Source of the DNA: Candidatus Sumerlaeota bacterium
GTDB lineage: Bacteria > Sumerlaeota > Sumerlaeia > Sumerlaeales > Sumerlaeaceae
Reading direction: 5' to 3'
NCBI GenBank assembly: GCA_026398535.1
Contig: JAPLSQ010000049.1
Span: forward strand, 1 to 64,000
Length of the DNA: 64,000 bases
Of this stretch, positions 8,792 to 17,429 are shown in pieces. Within the stretch, counting starts at the first letter, position 1, and every line of letters begins with the position of its first letter. The notes under the pieces were generated by a model, which was not told the DNA's origin, did no database searches, and saw only the letters and a list, made by a program, of their open reading frames with translations. A program made the position numbers and the translations under genes.

Positions 8792-9752
8792 TCAGATGGC
8801 TGGATTTGGGAATTTGAATGTTACAATTGATTTCGCGCTGATCAGCGGCAGGCGCAAAACATGATCGATGATGGCGAGTTCGCTTTCGTGTGTTTCATCC
8901 AAGCGGACAAGGAATGCTTTTCTGATGTTGCACTGAAATGTAATCGAAGTTATTGTGTCGCGATTGTGCGGATTGTAAAGACGCACGATCCAGCCATCGC
9001 CATTCTCAGCCTGCTTCAGCGTGGAGAGGGCAATGTCGCCGTCGCTTTCGCATCTGACGAGCTGATTTTCGAGGGGGAGGAATTGTCCGGAAGGCGAAAA
9101 ATGCGCGGGTGTCAGGACGTGGAACTGGCGGCACTCCTGTTCAGTTAGGCAATGATCGCTGAGGATGATGATACCGTTATTCGGCTGCGTTCCGTTGGAG
9201 AGGTGATGGCGCATGTAATCGTCATGTTTGCGTTCGATGAGGTCAAACTGTGATGACGCGAGCGCTGCGGCGGCTGAGCAATTCGCAGGGCACTTCCACG
9301 CTGGATGGCGGCCAGAGGGTGAAACTTTTGATGTTCTCACTCTCCGGGAAAATCACGCTGGCAGTGATCACCGTGTCGCGGTTGTGCTGGAGCGTGTTCA
9401 CGACGGTGAGAAGGGTGTCATCCGTTGACAGATTGATTTTTGTTGTTCGCGCGGCAAGATGACGAAGCCCTTGCGCGATGAAGCCGGCGCCCTGCAGGAG
9501 AACAGTATCATCGGCGTTGCGCATTTCGCCTGTGCAGGTGTCGCGGGGAGAGCAGCCAAGATAACGGTCAACATTCGCGATGTAATCCTCGATGTTGACT
9601 TGTTGAATCGTTGATTCATTCTGGCGTTCGATTTCGAGCACATTGTCAATCAGCGCGACCAGGCGCAACCGGAACTGCTCGAATGGCAGATACCATTCGC
9701 GGTCCCAGTGGGTGTGGGAAACAACACAGTATTGTTTAACGGTCATGGTCAT
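8792..9752 (-). pseudogene. Decayed GH38 alpha-mannosidase
   Basis: Two minus-strand frames together carry the two ends of a family 38 glycosidase. The first (ending at 9243) starts with VVSHTHWDREWYLPFEQ, the zinc-binding N-terminal motif of alpha-mannosidases, then skips most of the catalytic domain and enters a C-terminal-like stretch (LLTVVNTLQHNRDTV). The frame then shifts, and the second frame (ending at 8792) carries the C-terminal beta domain (GDGWIVRLYNPHNRDT, then AFLVRLDETHES). Family members are about 800-1,000 residues; only about 300 codons remain and the central catalytic nucleophile region is missing. A relic of mannoside breakdown, not a working enzyme. Confidence 0.8.
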
Positions 9753-9912
9753 AGGGAGATTAAAACAACAGAGCGCTTTCATATTCGCATGATGGTTGAG
9801 ACGCGGGTTCGCCATGAAGCGATCAGCGGCAGGGGCGGCATCATAATTATGGTTGATTGCGCGGGGATTGCGGAATCGTATTCAGAGCCATGCAAACGAG
9901 AGGATTTGACCG

Positions 9913-10950
9913 ATGAACAGTTATGAGCGCTATATGGCGGCGGCGCGCGGCGAGCCGTGCGATTTCCTGCCCCGGCTGCCCATTTTGATGCAGTATGCGG
10001 CGGAGCATATAGGATCCAATTACGGGGCTTTCGCGTCTGATTATCGCGTGCTGACGGAAGCGAATCTGCATTGTTGCGAGGAATTCGGGATCGACCAGTT
10101 AAACACGATGTCGGATCCTTACCGCGAAACGCAAGGCTACGGGGCTGAGATGATCTATTCGCGCGATACGGTTCCGCGCTGCAAAAAGCATCCGCTCGAA
10201 GACTCGAAGGATTTGTCAGCGTTGCCGCGGCCCAATCCGCTTATGGCTGAACGAATGCTTGACCGCGTGAATGCGGTGCGCGCCTACAAACAGCGCGCGT
10301 GGGGGCTGTATTCGATCATGGGCTGGGTGGAGGGCCCTGCCGCTGAAGCCGCTGACTTGCGCACAGTTCAGCAATTCATGATGGATCTGATTGATGAGGA
10401 GCAATTCATCGGTGAGTTGATGGATATCTGCGTCGAGGTGGCCATCGATTTCGCGCGGGTTCAGGTGGAGGCGGGCGCGGACACGATCGGCATCGGCGAC
10501 GCGGTGGCAAGCATGGTTTCGCCGGCAATCTATATGGATCTGATCCAACCGCGGGAGAAACGGCTGGTGCGCGCGTTGCATGACATGGGCGCCGTGGCGC
10601 GGATGCACATCTGCGGCAATATCACGCACTTGCTGCCAGGACTGGCCGATGTGAAGCCCGACATCATCGATGTCGATTGGATGGTCGATCTGCGCAAGGT
10701 GCGTGAGATGATGGACAAGAGCACGGTGATCTGCGCGAACCTTGATCCCGTGAGAGCCGTCCACAATTCTAATCCGGTGGCGATCAGGCAGGCGGTTCGC
10801 GGCTGTTACCGCGCCGTGGGCAATCCTTTCATGGTGAATGCCGGTTGCGAAATACCCCACGGCACGCCGGTTAAGAACCTGAAGGCGCTTTGCGAGCCTT
10901 TGGAGTATAACGGCACGGCAAAATTGGCGAGCGGAATGCCGGGGCGTTAG
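9913..10950 (+). CDS. Uroporphyrinogen decarboxylase (UroD)-family protein, probably a corrinoid methyltransferase
   Basis: 345 residues matching the UroD/MtaA/CmuA fold. The family histidine and cysteine appear in RMHICGN (about residue 232), and a second cysteine in NAGCEIPHGTP (about 313); in the MtaA/MtbA branch such His and Cys residues bind zinc and activate a thiol or methyl group. The protein lacks the usual HemE active-site start, so methyl transfer between a corrinoid protein and an acceptor is more likely than haem synthesis. No corrinoid protein is encoded nearby. The start has a GAGAGGAT ribosome site. Its stop overlaps the stop of the convergent gene by 4 bases. Confidence 0.8.
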   Translation: MNSYERYMAAARGEPCDFLPRLPILMQYAAEHIGSNYGAFASDYRVLTEANLHCCEEFGIDQLNTMSDPYRETQGYGAEMIYSRDTVPRCKKHPLEDSKDLSALPRPNPLMAERMLDRVNAVRAYKQRAWGLYSIMGWVEGPAAEAADLRTVQQFMMDLIDEEQFIGELMDICVEVAIDFARVQVEAGADTIGIGDAVASMVSPAIYMDLIQPREKRLVRALHDMGAVARMHICGNITHLLPGLADVKPDIIDVDWMVDLRKVREMMDKSTVICANLDPVRAVHNSNPVAIRQAVRGCYRAVGNPFMVNAGCEIPHGTPVKNLKALCEPLEYNGTAKLASGMPGR

Positions 10951-12368
10951 AAGCCTGTTTCCTCGATGTTGCCGCTGATGGCGACCTTGTCTTTGCGTGT
11001 TGCCTGATTGCTGATGTTTGCTTTTCCGCGAAATTCGTTGTTTGCGATGATGGCCGAGATCATATCGGGGCCGAGTTTGATGGTCTCGCGGTCGGGATTG
11101 ATGAAATCGCATCCGATGACGCTGATGCGTCCGCCGCGGCAATCGAGCATCGTGTTGGCCTTGTTTTTGGGATCGATGCAGTAGAACTCGCAATTGCTGA
11201 ACGTGACGCGGCCCTTGCCGTCGATGCGGGCGGTGGCGAACCCCCCGGCTCCGTCCATGCTGCCGAAAAGGTTGCATGCGGTGAAGGAGACTTTTCCGCG
11301 ATTGGCGTCGTTAATGATGATGTCGCCGTAAATCTGGCTGTTTGAAAAAGAGATGCCGGAGTGCCCTTGCGTGTCGTCGACCAGGAGAGCGGTTTTGCAG
11401 CAGTCGGCTCCGCTTTGCGTGAGCAGATAATTTCCACCGCCCGCGTAGACATCGGTGCGTTTGTTGGCCAGAAAATGAAATCCTGTCTTGTAGCTGATGG
11501 CGAAGCAGTTCGTGACATACTCCCAATCTGAGCGTCCGAAGATAAACGCCTCGCCATGTTCCTTCATATATTTCCAAGTCGGGCTGTTCTCACCGTCGGC
11601 GACGGTCCAGAAAGGCCAGAAGTGGATGTTCTCGATGCGGCCAATATCGAGGCACAGGTCAATGAATAGTCCGCGACGCAACGGCTGGCCATACAGATTG
11701 CGGATGAAGTGGCGGCCGGCCACTTTTGTGCCAAAGTCGACGGCCTGGTAGGGATTGATCATAAGAACATCAATGATGGAAATGTTGTCGCAACCTGCTG
11801 TTTGGACGGTCCATGGATAGGCGATGGGTGGATTGGTTTTCTTCTGTTCGGGATAGAAAATGGTGACACCCTTGAGAACGGAGTTGGGATTCAAAGTGAT
11901 GAACGGTGCGCCATTTTCCTGTCCCGCGCCCTCGACGGCCAGGAGCACACTGCCGGTGAGGAGCGATATGGTCGTGTGTGTTCCCGTGGCGCGGGTATAG
12001 CGGTTCGCCGTAGGCGGCGCCTGCCATATGCCTTCGAGTGTGACGGCGGAGGGAATGTTGAGATGGGATTTGACAAGGTAATGGCCTGCGGGCAGATGCG
12101 CCACGCCGCCGCCCATCGCGCCTTGGGTTTCCATGGCGCGCTGGATGGCTGTTGTGTCGTCGGCCTTGCCGTCTCCTTTCGCGCCGAATTTGCGGACGTC
12201 GATGGTTTCTGTGGAACCACGCGCGCAGAACATGACCCATATGAAGCAACACAGTATTGCCGCGGCCAGCATCGGCGTCTGGCGCGGGATATCGTGTGTT
12301 TCATCTTCTGAATTCAAAACGGCGGAATAATGGTGCAATGGAATGGCGCGTTGTGGATGATGTTCCAT
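10947..12368 (-). CDS. Exported pectate-lyase-like beta-helix protein
   Basis: 473 residues. An unusually long N-terminal region (about 32 residues) precedes the hydrophobic export segment MLAAAILCCFIWVMFCARGS, then IDVRKFGAKGDGKADDTTAI starts the pectate_lyase_3/right-handed beta-helix domain, with the usual LPAGHYLVKSHLNIPSAVTL. Later repeats such as ISFSNSQIYGDIIIND and FSNCEFYC are parallel beta-helix coils. The start at 12368 is backed by CAGGAG seven bases upstream; a start at residue 33 would give a standard signal peptide. Proteins of this fold bind or cleave polysaccharides; specific catalytic residues are not identified. It is transcribed divergently from yjbQ. Confidence 0.75.
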   Translation of the reverse strand: MEHHPQRAIPLHHYSAVLNSEDETHDIPRQTPMLAAAILCCFIWVMFCARGSTETIDVRKFGAKGDGKADDTTAIQRAMETQGAMGGGVAHLPAGHYLVKSHLNIPSAVTLEGIWQAPPTANRYTRATGTHTTISLLTGSVLLAVEGAGQENGAPFITLNPNSVLKGVTIFYPEQKKTNPPIAYPWTVQTAGCDNISIIDVLMINPYQAVDFGTKVAGRHFIRNLYGQPLRRGLFIDLCLDIGRIENIHFWPFWTVADGENSPTWKYMKEHGEAFIFGRSDWEYVTNCFAISYKTGFHFLANKRTDVYAGGGNYLLTQSGADCCKTALLVDDTQGHSGISFSNSQIYGDIIINDANRGKVSFTACNLFGSMDGAGGFATARIDGKGRVTFSNCEFYCIDPKNKANTMLDCRGGRISVIGCDFINPDRETIKLGPDMISAIIANNEFRGKANISNQATRKDKVAISGNIEETGF

Positions 12369-12405
12369 ATTTATATTCTCCTGAGATGATCACAAAGGAA
12401 TACGA

Positions 12406-12822
12406 ATGGTTCACCAGTCACAGATCAGAGTCAACACCCGTGGTGATCATGACATGCACGACATCACGGGGCAGGTGGCGGAGATTGTCGCGGCGTCGGG
12501 CATTCGCACGGGCGTGGCGCACATATTCAACACAGGCAGCACCGCCATCGTCGGGACGATTGAATTTGAGCCGGGGCTGAAACGCGATCTGCCGGACATG
12601 TTGGACAAGCTGATTCCGCCGGGGCGCAATTACGGGCACGAGCAGGCATGGCATGATGGCAACGCGCACTCGCATCTTCAATCAACCATTGCGGGCCCGT
12701 CGATAACAGTGCCGGTGAGCGGGGGCGAACTGGCGCTCGGTACGTGGCAGCAGATTTTTCATCTTGAATGCGACAACAAATCCCGGCAGCGCGTTATTGT
12801 AGTGACTGTGATGGGGGAGTAG
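12406..12822 (+). CDS. yjbQ: YjbQ/UPF0047 family protein
   Basis: 138 residues carrying the family hallmarks GNAHSHLQSTIAGPS and GTWQQIFHLECD. The conserved histidines and glutamates of this small beta-barrel family form a metal-like site. Some members can replace thiamine phosphate synthase in genetic tests, but the physiological role is uncertain. An AAAGGAA ribosome site precedes the ATG. The gap to the divergent beta-helix gene is only 37 bp, so the two promoters must overlap. Confidence 0.9.
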   Translation: MVHQSQIRVNTRGDHDMHDITGQVAEIVAASGIRTGVAHIFNTGSTAIVGTIEFEPGLKRDLPDMLDKLIPPGRNYGHEQAWHDGNAHSHLQSTIAGPSITVPVSGGELALGTWQQIFHLECDNKSRQRVIVVTVMGE

Positions 12823-12840
12823 AGCAGGGATTCAATAATT

Positions 12841-15800
12841 TCAGGCGTCTGTTGTGTCCTGCGTCGCGGGGGCTGGGGTGTGTGCGTTTTCGGGGATTAC
12901 AGCGTTTTCCGCGGCGGTTGTTCTCCGCTTGCGCACCCATTGCTTCACGGCTGTGTGCGCCTGGTCCATAACGCTGTAGAAGCACGGCACGACGAGAAGC
13001 GTGAGCAGGGTGGAGACGATGAGCCCGCCGATGACGGCGAGGCTCATGGGCGTGCGCATTTCTGCGCCGGGCCCGAGTGATATGGCTCCCGGAATGGATC
13101 CGGCTATCATTGCGACGGTTGTCATAAGAATCGGGCGCAACCGCACAGGGCAGGCGTGCATGAGGGCGTCGCGTGTGTTCATGCCGCCCAAACGCATCTG
13201 GTTGGTGTAATCGACGAGAAGAATGGAGTTCTTCTTGACGATGCCCAGCAGGAGGATGATGCCGATAAGGCTGAAGATGTTGATTGTCCGGCCGCCAAGC
13301 CACAAGGCGATGAACGCCCCCGTGACGCTGAAGGGCAATGCCATAAGGACGGTGAGGGGATGGAGAAAGCTGTTGAACTGGGAGCCGAGCACCATGTAGG
13401 CGACGATCAGACCGAGTATAATGGCAAAAATCAGGCTGTTAATGGACTCTTTGAAGACCTGTGATCCTCCGCTGAAGACGATGCGGTATCCCTCAGGAAG
13501 GTTCTTTGCGAGCTGTTCGACTTTTTGCAGGGCTTCCTCCTGGGAGTGGCCGGGCGCGGGGTTGGCGAATATGCTGATGGCGCGCTCGCGCTGCTTGCGC
13601 GTGATGCTCTGCAAAGACGAGCCGATAGTGATGTTGCAGACTTCGGAGAGCGGAATGAGAGTGCCTTTTTTCGATCTGACATAGAGTTTGCCGATGTCTT
13701 CGGGGCGGAGCCGCTCATCCTGAAGCAGGCGTATGCGCACATCGTAGCGGCGTCCGTTGTTCTTGTAGCGCGCAAAGCGCTGCCCGCCGATGAGGGAATC
13801 GATGGCGCTGGCGATCGTTTCCACGTCGATATCAAGCGCCAGGGCGCGCGTGCGGTCTGGCTCGACGCGCACCTCGGGCATGCCGGCATTGTAGTCGGTG
13901 TCGATGTCGGTCATGAAGCCGGACGCCTTCATGTCGTTCATCATCTCTGTGGCCGCTGACGCCAGCTTGGTCCAGTCGGGACCGCGCACGGTGAATTCCA
14001 CCGGGAATCCGCGCGAGGTTGTGAATCCGGATTGTGACGGATCCTGGAAGATGACTCGGGTTCCGGGGAAAATATTGGCTTTGGGGCGCAGATCGGCCAT
14101 GATCTGTTGCTGGGTCTTGTCACGCTCCTTGCGGTCCTTGAGTGTGACAAAGCACATCGCGGAGTTGACGTCGCCGGCGCCGCAGACGGCAAGGTAGCTT
14201 TTGACGCCCGGAGTTTGTTTCAGGATCGTTTCGACCTGGCGCATGATATTGTCAGTATAGTCGATTGAAGAGCCGACAGGGGTTGTCGCACGCAGCATGA
14301 AATATCCCTGATCTTGCGGAGGGACGAATTCGTACTGCAGAATTCCGGCGAACTTGAGAGAGAAGCCAAAGAGACCAAAAGCGATAACGAGCACGGCGAT
14401 TCTCCAGCGCAGCGCCACGGCAAGAATGCGTCTGTAAGTTGCGGACAACCATTTGAATGCGGCGCCCATTCCGCGCTCGATGAAATTGCTGCGGACTCCG
14501 ACACTCAGGAATTGGGAGCAGCGCGCCGGAGCGAGGGTCAGCGCCTCAATCAGTGAGATCAGCACCGCGACCGACAGCACAACGCCAAACTGGAAAAAGA
14601 ACTTGCCGATGATGCCGGACATGAACGCGACGGGCAGGAAGATGGCCACAATCGCGAAAGTGGCGGCCATCGCGGCGAATGTGATCTGTTCCGCGCCGCG
14701 TCTGGAGGCGGTGACACGGTCCTCGCCCTCCTCGGCATGGCGGTAGATGTTTTCGAGCACCATGATGGCGTCGTCGACCACGATTCCGATGGACAGGGAC
14801 AGAGCCAGAAGTGAAAACGCGTTGAGGGTGAATCCGGAGAAATACATGACGGCGAAGGTGCCGAGAATGGAAACAGGAATCGCGATGACGACATTGATCG
14901 TGCTGGAGAGGGAGCCCAGAAACACCCAGCAGACGAATGCCGTGAGAGCGACGGCCAGCAGAAGGGAGAATTCGATTTCGCTGATGGCTTCGCTGATGTA
15001 TTTTGTGCCGTCGACGCGGATGTCAAGCTGCATGCCGGCGGGCAGGATTTTGTTGATCTCGGCGACGCGCTGTTTGACGGCGCGCGCGACATCAACGGCG
15101 TTTGCGCCGCGCTGTTTGATGATGCCAAGGCCTTGCGCGGGAAAACCGTCGGCCCGCGCGATCCGCACGCGGTCCTCAAAGCCGTCCTGCACAAGGGCGA
15201 CATCTTTAAGATATACGGGCGCGCCGTTGATCTGGGCGATCTGGAGATTGCGCCAGTCGTCCATGGTCATGGCCTCGCCCTCGATCTTGACGGCGGCTAT
15301 GCGGTTTGGTCCCTCGATGCGGCCAGCGGGAAGCTCGACATGCTGGCGCTGGAGCGCCTTGATCACATCGTCAATGCCGAGATCGCGCGCGCGCAGGGCG
15401 TCGGCTTTGATCCAGATGCGAACGTTTCTTTGGAGATAACCGCCCATCGACACATCACCCACGCCAGGGAGGGTGAGAAACTGGTCGCGAAGGTAGTTTT
15501 TGGCGTATTCAGCGAGCTCGGTGGGGGAGCGCGTTCCGGTGAATGCCAGCCAGACGATGGGTTGATCTTCCGGATTGGTCTTGCTGATGACCGGCGGATC
15601 CAAGTCCTTTGGCAAAAGCCTTCCGGCTTGGGAGACGCGGGCCTGCACCTCCTGCAGGGCCACATCGATGTCGCGAGAAAGATTGAACTCGATGGAAATT
15701 GTTGCGCCCCCCTGGCGGCATTGGGAAGAGACTTCGCGCACGCCCTCGACTGCCATGACCGCGTCCTCAATCACATCGGCGACATCGGATTCCATCACCT

Positions 15801-15969
15801 CGGGGGCGGCCCCCTCAAGTGTTGTGCGGACGGACACAACAGGGAAATTGACATCAGGATACTGGCTGACGCCAAGCCGTTGAAAGCTGATCAGACCGAA
15901 GACGATCATGGCAAGCATGAGCATCCAGGCGAAGACGGGATTACGTATGGAGGCGGATGCGAGACTCAT
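12841..15969 (-). CDS. RND efflux pump, inner-membrane transporter (HAE1/AcrB-MexB type)
   Basis: 1,042 residues, the normal length. The N-terminal membrane segment (RNPVFAWMLMLAMIVFGLIS) is followed by the porter domain. The proton-relay aspartates are visible in SIGIVVDDAIMVLENI (TM4). Two repeated membrane halves with large periplasmic loops are apparent. It exports drugs, dyes or lipophilic compounds by proton antiport together with the adaptor encoded just upstream (start overlaps its stop by 4 bases). No outer-membrane TolC-like partner is in the window. It shares an operon with an ABC ATPase, which is unusual. Confidence 0.95.
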   Translation of the reverse strand: MSLASASIRNPVFAWMLMLAMIVFGLISFQRLGVSQYPDVNFPVVSVRTTLEGAAPEVMESDVADVIEDAVMAVEGVREVSSQCRQGGATISIEFNLSRDIDVALQEVQARVSQAGRLLPKDLDPPVISKTNPEDQPIVWLAFTGTRSPTELAEYAKNYLRDQFLTLPGVGDVSMGGYLQRNVRIWIKADALRARDLGIDDVIKALQRQHVELPAGRIEGPNRIAAVKIEGEAMTMDDWRNLQIAQINGAPVYLKDVALVQDGFEDRVRIARADGFPAQGLGIIKQRGANAVDVARAVKQRVAEINKILPAGMQLDIRVDGTKYISEAISEIEFSLLLAVALTAFVCWVFLGSLSSTINVVIAIPVSILGTFAVMYFSGFTLNAFSLLALSLSIGIVVDDAIMVLENIYRHAEEGEDRVTASRRGAEQITFAAMAATFAIVAIFLPVAFMSGIIGKFFFQFGVVLSVAVLISLIEALTLAPARCSQFLSVGVRSNFIERGMGAAFKWLSATYRRILAVALRWRIAVLVIAFGLFGFSLKFAGILQYEFVPPQDQGYFMLRATTPVGSSIDYTDNIMRQVETILKQTPGVKSYLAVCGAGDVNSAMCFVTLKDRKERDKTQQQIMADLRPKANIFPGTRVIFQDPSQSGFTTSRGFPVEFTVRGPDWTKLASAATEMMNDMKASGFMTDIDTDYNAGMPEVRVEPDRTRALALDIDVETIASAIDSLIGGQRFARYKNNGRRYDVRIRLLQDERLRPEDIGKLYVRSKKGTLIPLSEVCNITIGSSLQSITRKQRERAISIFANPAPGHSQEEALQKVEQLAKNLPEGYRIVFSGGSQVFKESINSLIFAIILGLIVAYMVLGSQFNSFLHPLTVLMALPFSVTGAFIALWLGGRTINIFSLIGIILLLGIVKKNSILLVDYTNQMRLGGMNTRDALMHACPVRLRPILMTTVAMIAGSIPGAISLGPGAEMRTPMSLAVIGGLIVSTLLTLLVVPCFYSVMDQAHTAVKQWVRKRRTTAAENAVIPENAHTPAPATQDTTDA

Positions 15970-17423
15970 CTGGAATTTTCAGAGCTTTGCGCGGCCTCTT
16001 GCGTCTGTGAAGTGGTTTGTGTGGCAGTTGTGGCGGTTGTCTGTTGACCGATGATTTTGACGGTCACCCCATTTTGGAGGGCTGTGGCGCCTTCCGTGAC
16101 AATTTTTTCACCCGTGCTGACGCCCGATAGAATCTCGATCGCGTCGCCTTCAACCTGCACGCCTGTTTGAACTTTCCGCATTTCCGCCTTGCCGTCTTTA
16201 AGTATCCAGCAAACGAGCCCCGCTTCGGTAGGTTGAACACACCCGAGCGGCACAACGACGGTGGCCTTTTTGGATTCGATGAGCACCTTGACCTTGGCGA
16301 AGTATCCCGGCCGCAGAGCGTAACCAGGATTGTCGGCGCGCGCCCAGCAGGCGATTTCGCGCGATGCGGGATCCGCGACCGCGCCGATGTCGTAGATGCG
16401 CGCATTAAAAACCCGATTCGGGAATGCGGCCACGCGGAAGAGCACACGCATGGATTTGTCGAGTATGGCAGACTTTGATTCCGGCACTGTGAAGCGCAGG
16501 CGAAGCGGGTTGGTGTTGACCATTGTCGCAACGATATAACCGAGCGTGAGATACTGGCCGTTGACAACGGTGCGTTCCTGGATGACGCCGCTGATCGGAG
16601 CGCGGACGATGGCACGGTTCAGATCATCCTCGGCAATGGAAAGAGCTATCCTGTCAACATCCAGTGCCGCGCGTTTCTCGTTGAGCATTGCGGCGGCTGA
16701 TGCCACGAGGGTTTTTCCGGCTGTGACGGCGTCATTGTGCAGAAGTTCGGCGCGGCGGTATTTCTGCTGGTATGTCTTGCGGTCTTCCTCGCTGATGACG
16801 GCGCCCTGGGTCAGGCTTGCGCGTCTGCGGTATTCCGCTTCAGCCAGTTCGAGATCAATATGTGCCGCCTCTATGGCGTTGCTTGTCTTGCGTTCGGTAT
16901 CGACAAGTTCGGCCTCGGCTGTTCTCACCGCGGCTTCCTGTTGATGCACTGTGTTTCGCGCTTTATCGACCAGGAGCCGGTATCGCTCATAATCAATTCT
17001 GCACAATTCCTGCCCCGTCGTGACGATGTCGCCTTCCGCGAAAGCGACATTCTGCGCGGTTCCTATGACTTGGGCGGGAATTTTGTACAAATTTTCCTCG
17101 ACAAGCGAGCCGACTGTTTCGACTTCATACTCAACAGAACGTGAGGCGACTGTTGTTAATTTGACAGGGAATTGGGGTCCCGAGCGCGGAGTGTCCGCGC
17201 CTTCATTGCCGCCTGATTGCCGTGAGCATGCAGTCAAGGCAAGCAGGCAACACGCTGTAAAAAGAAGCCATCGGCTGCGGCGGATGATTGTGGTAAAAAC
17301 TGCGCGGCCCCGAGCTTCATGGTTTGCAGGAAAATATATTTTAGTCTTGTCGAGCAGCGCCCATTTGCGGCGGTAATCTGTATTCATCATCATGATTTGC
17401 ACAGATGACACTAAAAACAACAT
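15966..17423 (-). CDS. RND efflux adaptor (membrane fusion protein), lipoprotein
   Basis: 485 residues. A lipobox (LLALTACS) at about residues 60-67 follows a hydrophobic segment, so the mature protein is anchored by lipid in the periplasm. Then come the lipoyl-like barrel-sandwich hybrid domain (KIPAQVIGTAQNVAFAEGD), a long alpha-helical hairpin (about 135-240), and the beta-barrel domain. The N-terminal region before the signal is long, so the start may be the ATG triplet at codons 11-13; no good ribosome site is seen for either. The first ATG lies 6 bases after the ABC gene stop, which suggests translational coupling. A glutamine/threonine-rich tail closes the protein. Confidence 0.9.
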   Translation of the reverse strand: MLFLVSSVQIMMMNTDYRRKWALLDKTKIYFPANHEARGRAVFTTIIRRSRWLLFTACCLLALTACSRQSGGNEGADTPRSGPQFPVKLTTVASRSVEYEVETVGSLVEENLYKIPAQVIGTAQNVAFAEGDIVTTGQELCRIDYERYRLLVDKARNTVHQQEAAVRTAEAELVDTERKTSNAIEAAHIDLELAEAEYRRRASLTQGAVISEEDRKTYQQKYRRAELLHNDAVTAGKTLVASAAAMLNEKRAALDVDRIALSIAEDDLNRAIVRAPISGVIQERTVVNGQYLTLGYIVATMVNTNPLRLRFTVPESKSAILDKSMRVLFRVAAFPNRVFNARIYDIGAVADPASREIACWARADNPGYALRPGYFAKVKVLIESKKATVVVPLGCVQPTEAGLVCWILKDGKAEMRKVQTGVQVEGDAIEILSGVSTGEKIVTEGATALQNGVTVKIIGQQTTATTATQTTSQTQEAAQSSENSR

Positions 17424-17429
17424 CTGTAA

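Noticed and set aside
13156..16047. Several plus-strand frames across the RND genes (for example 304 codons at 15133)
   Set aside because: Antisense shadows of the well-identified adaptor and pump genes.
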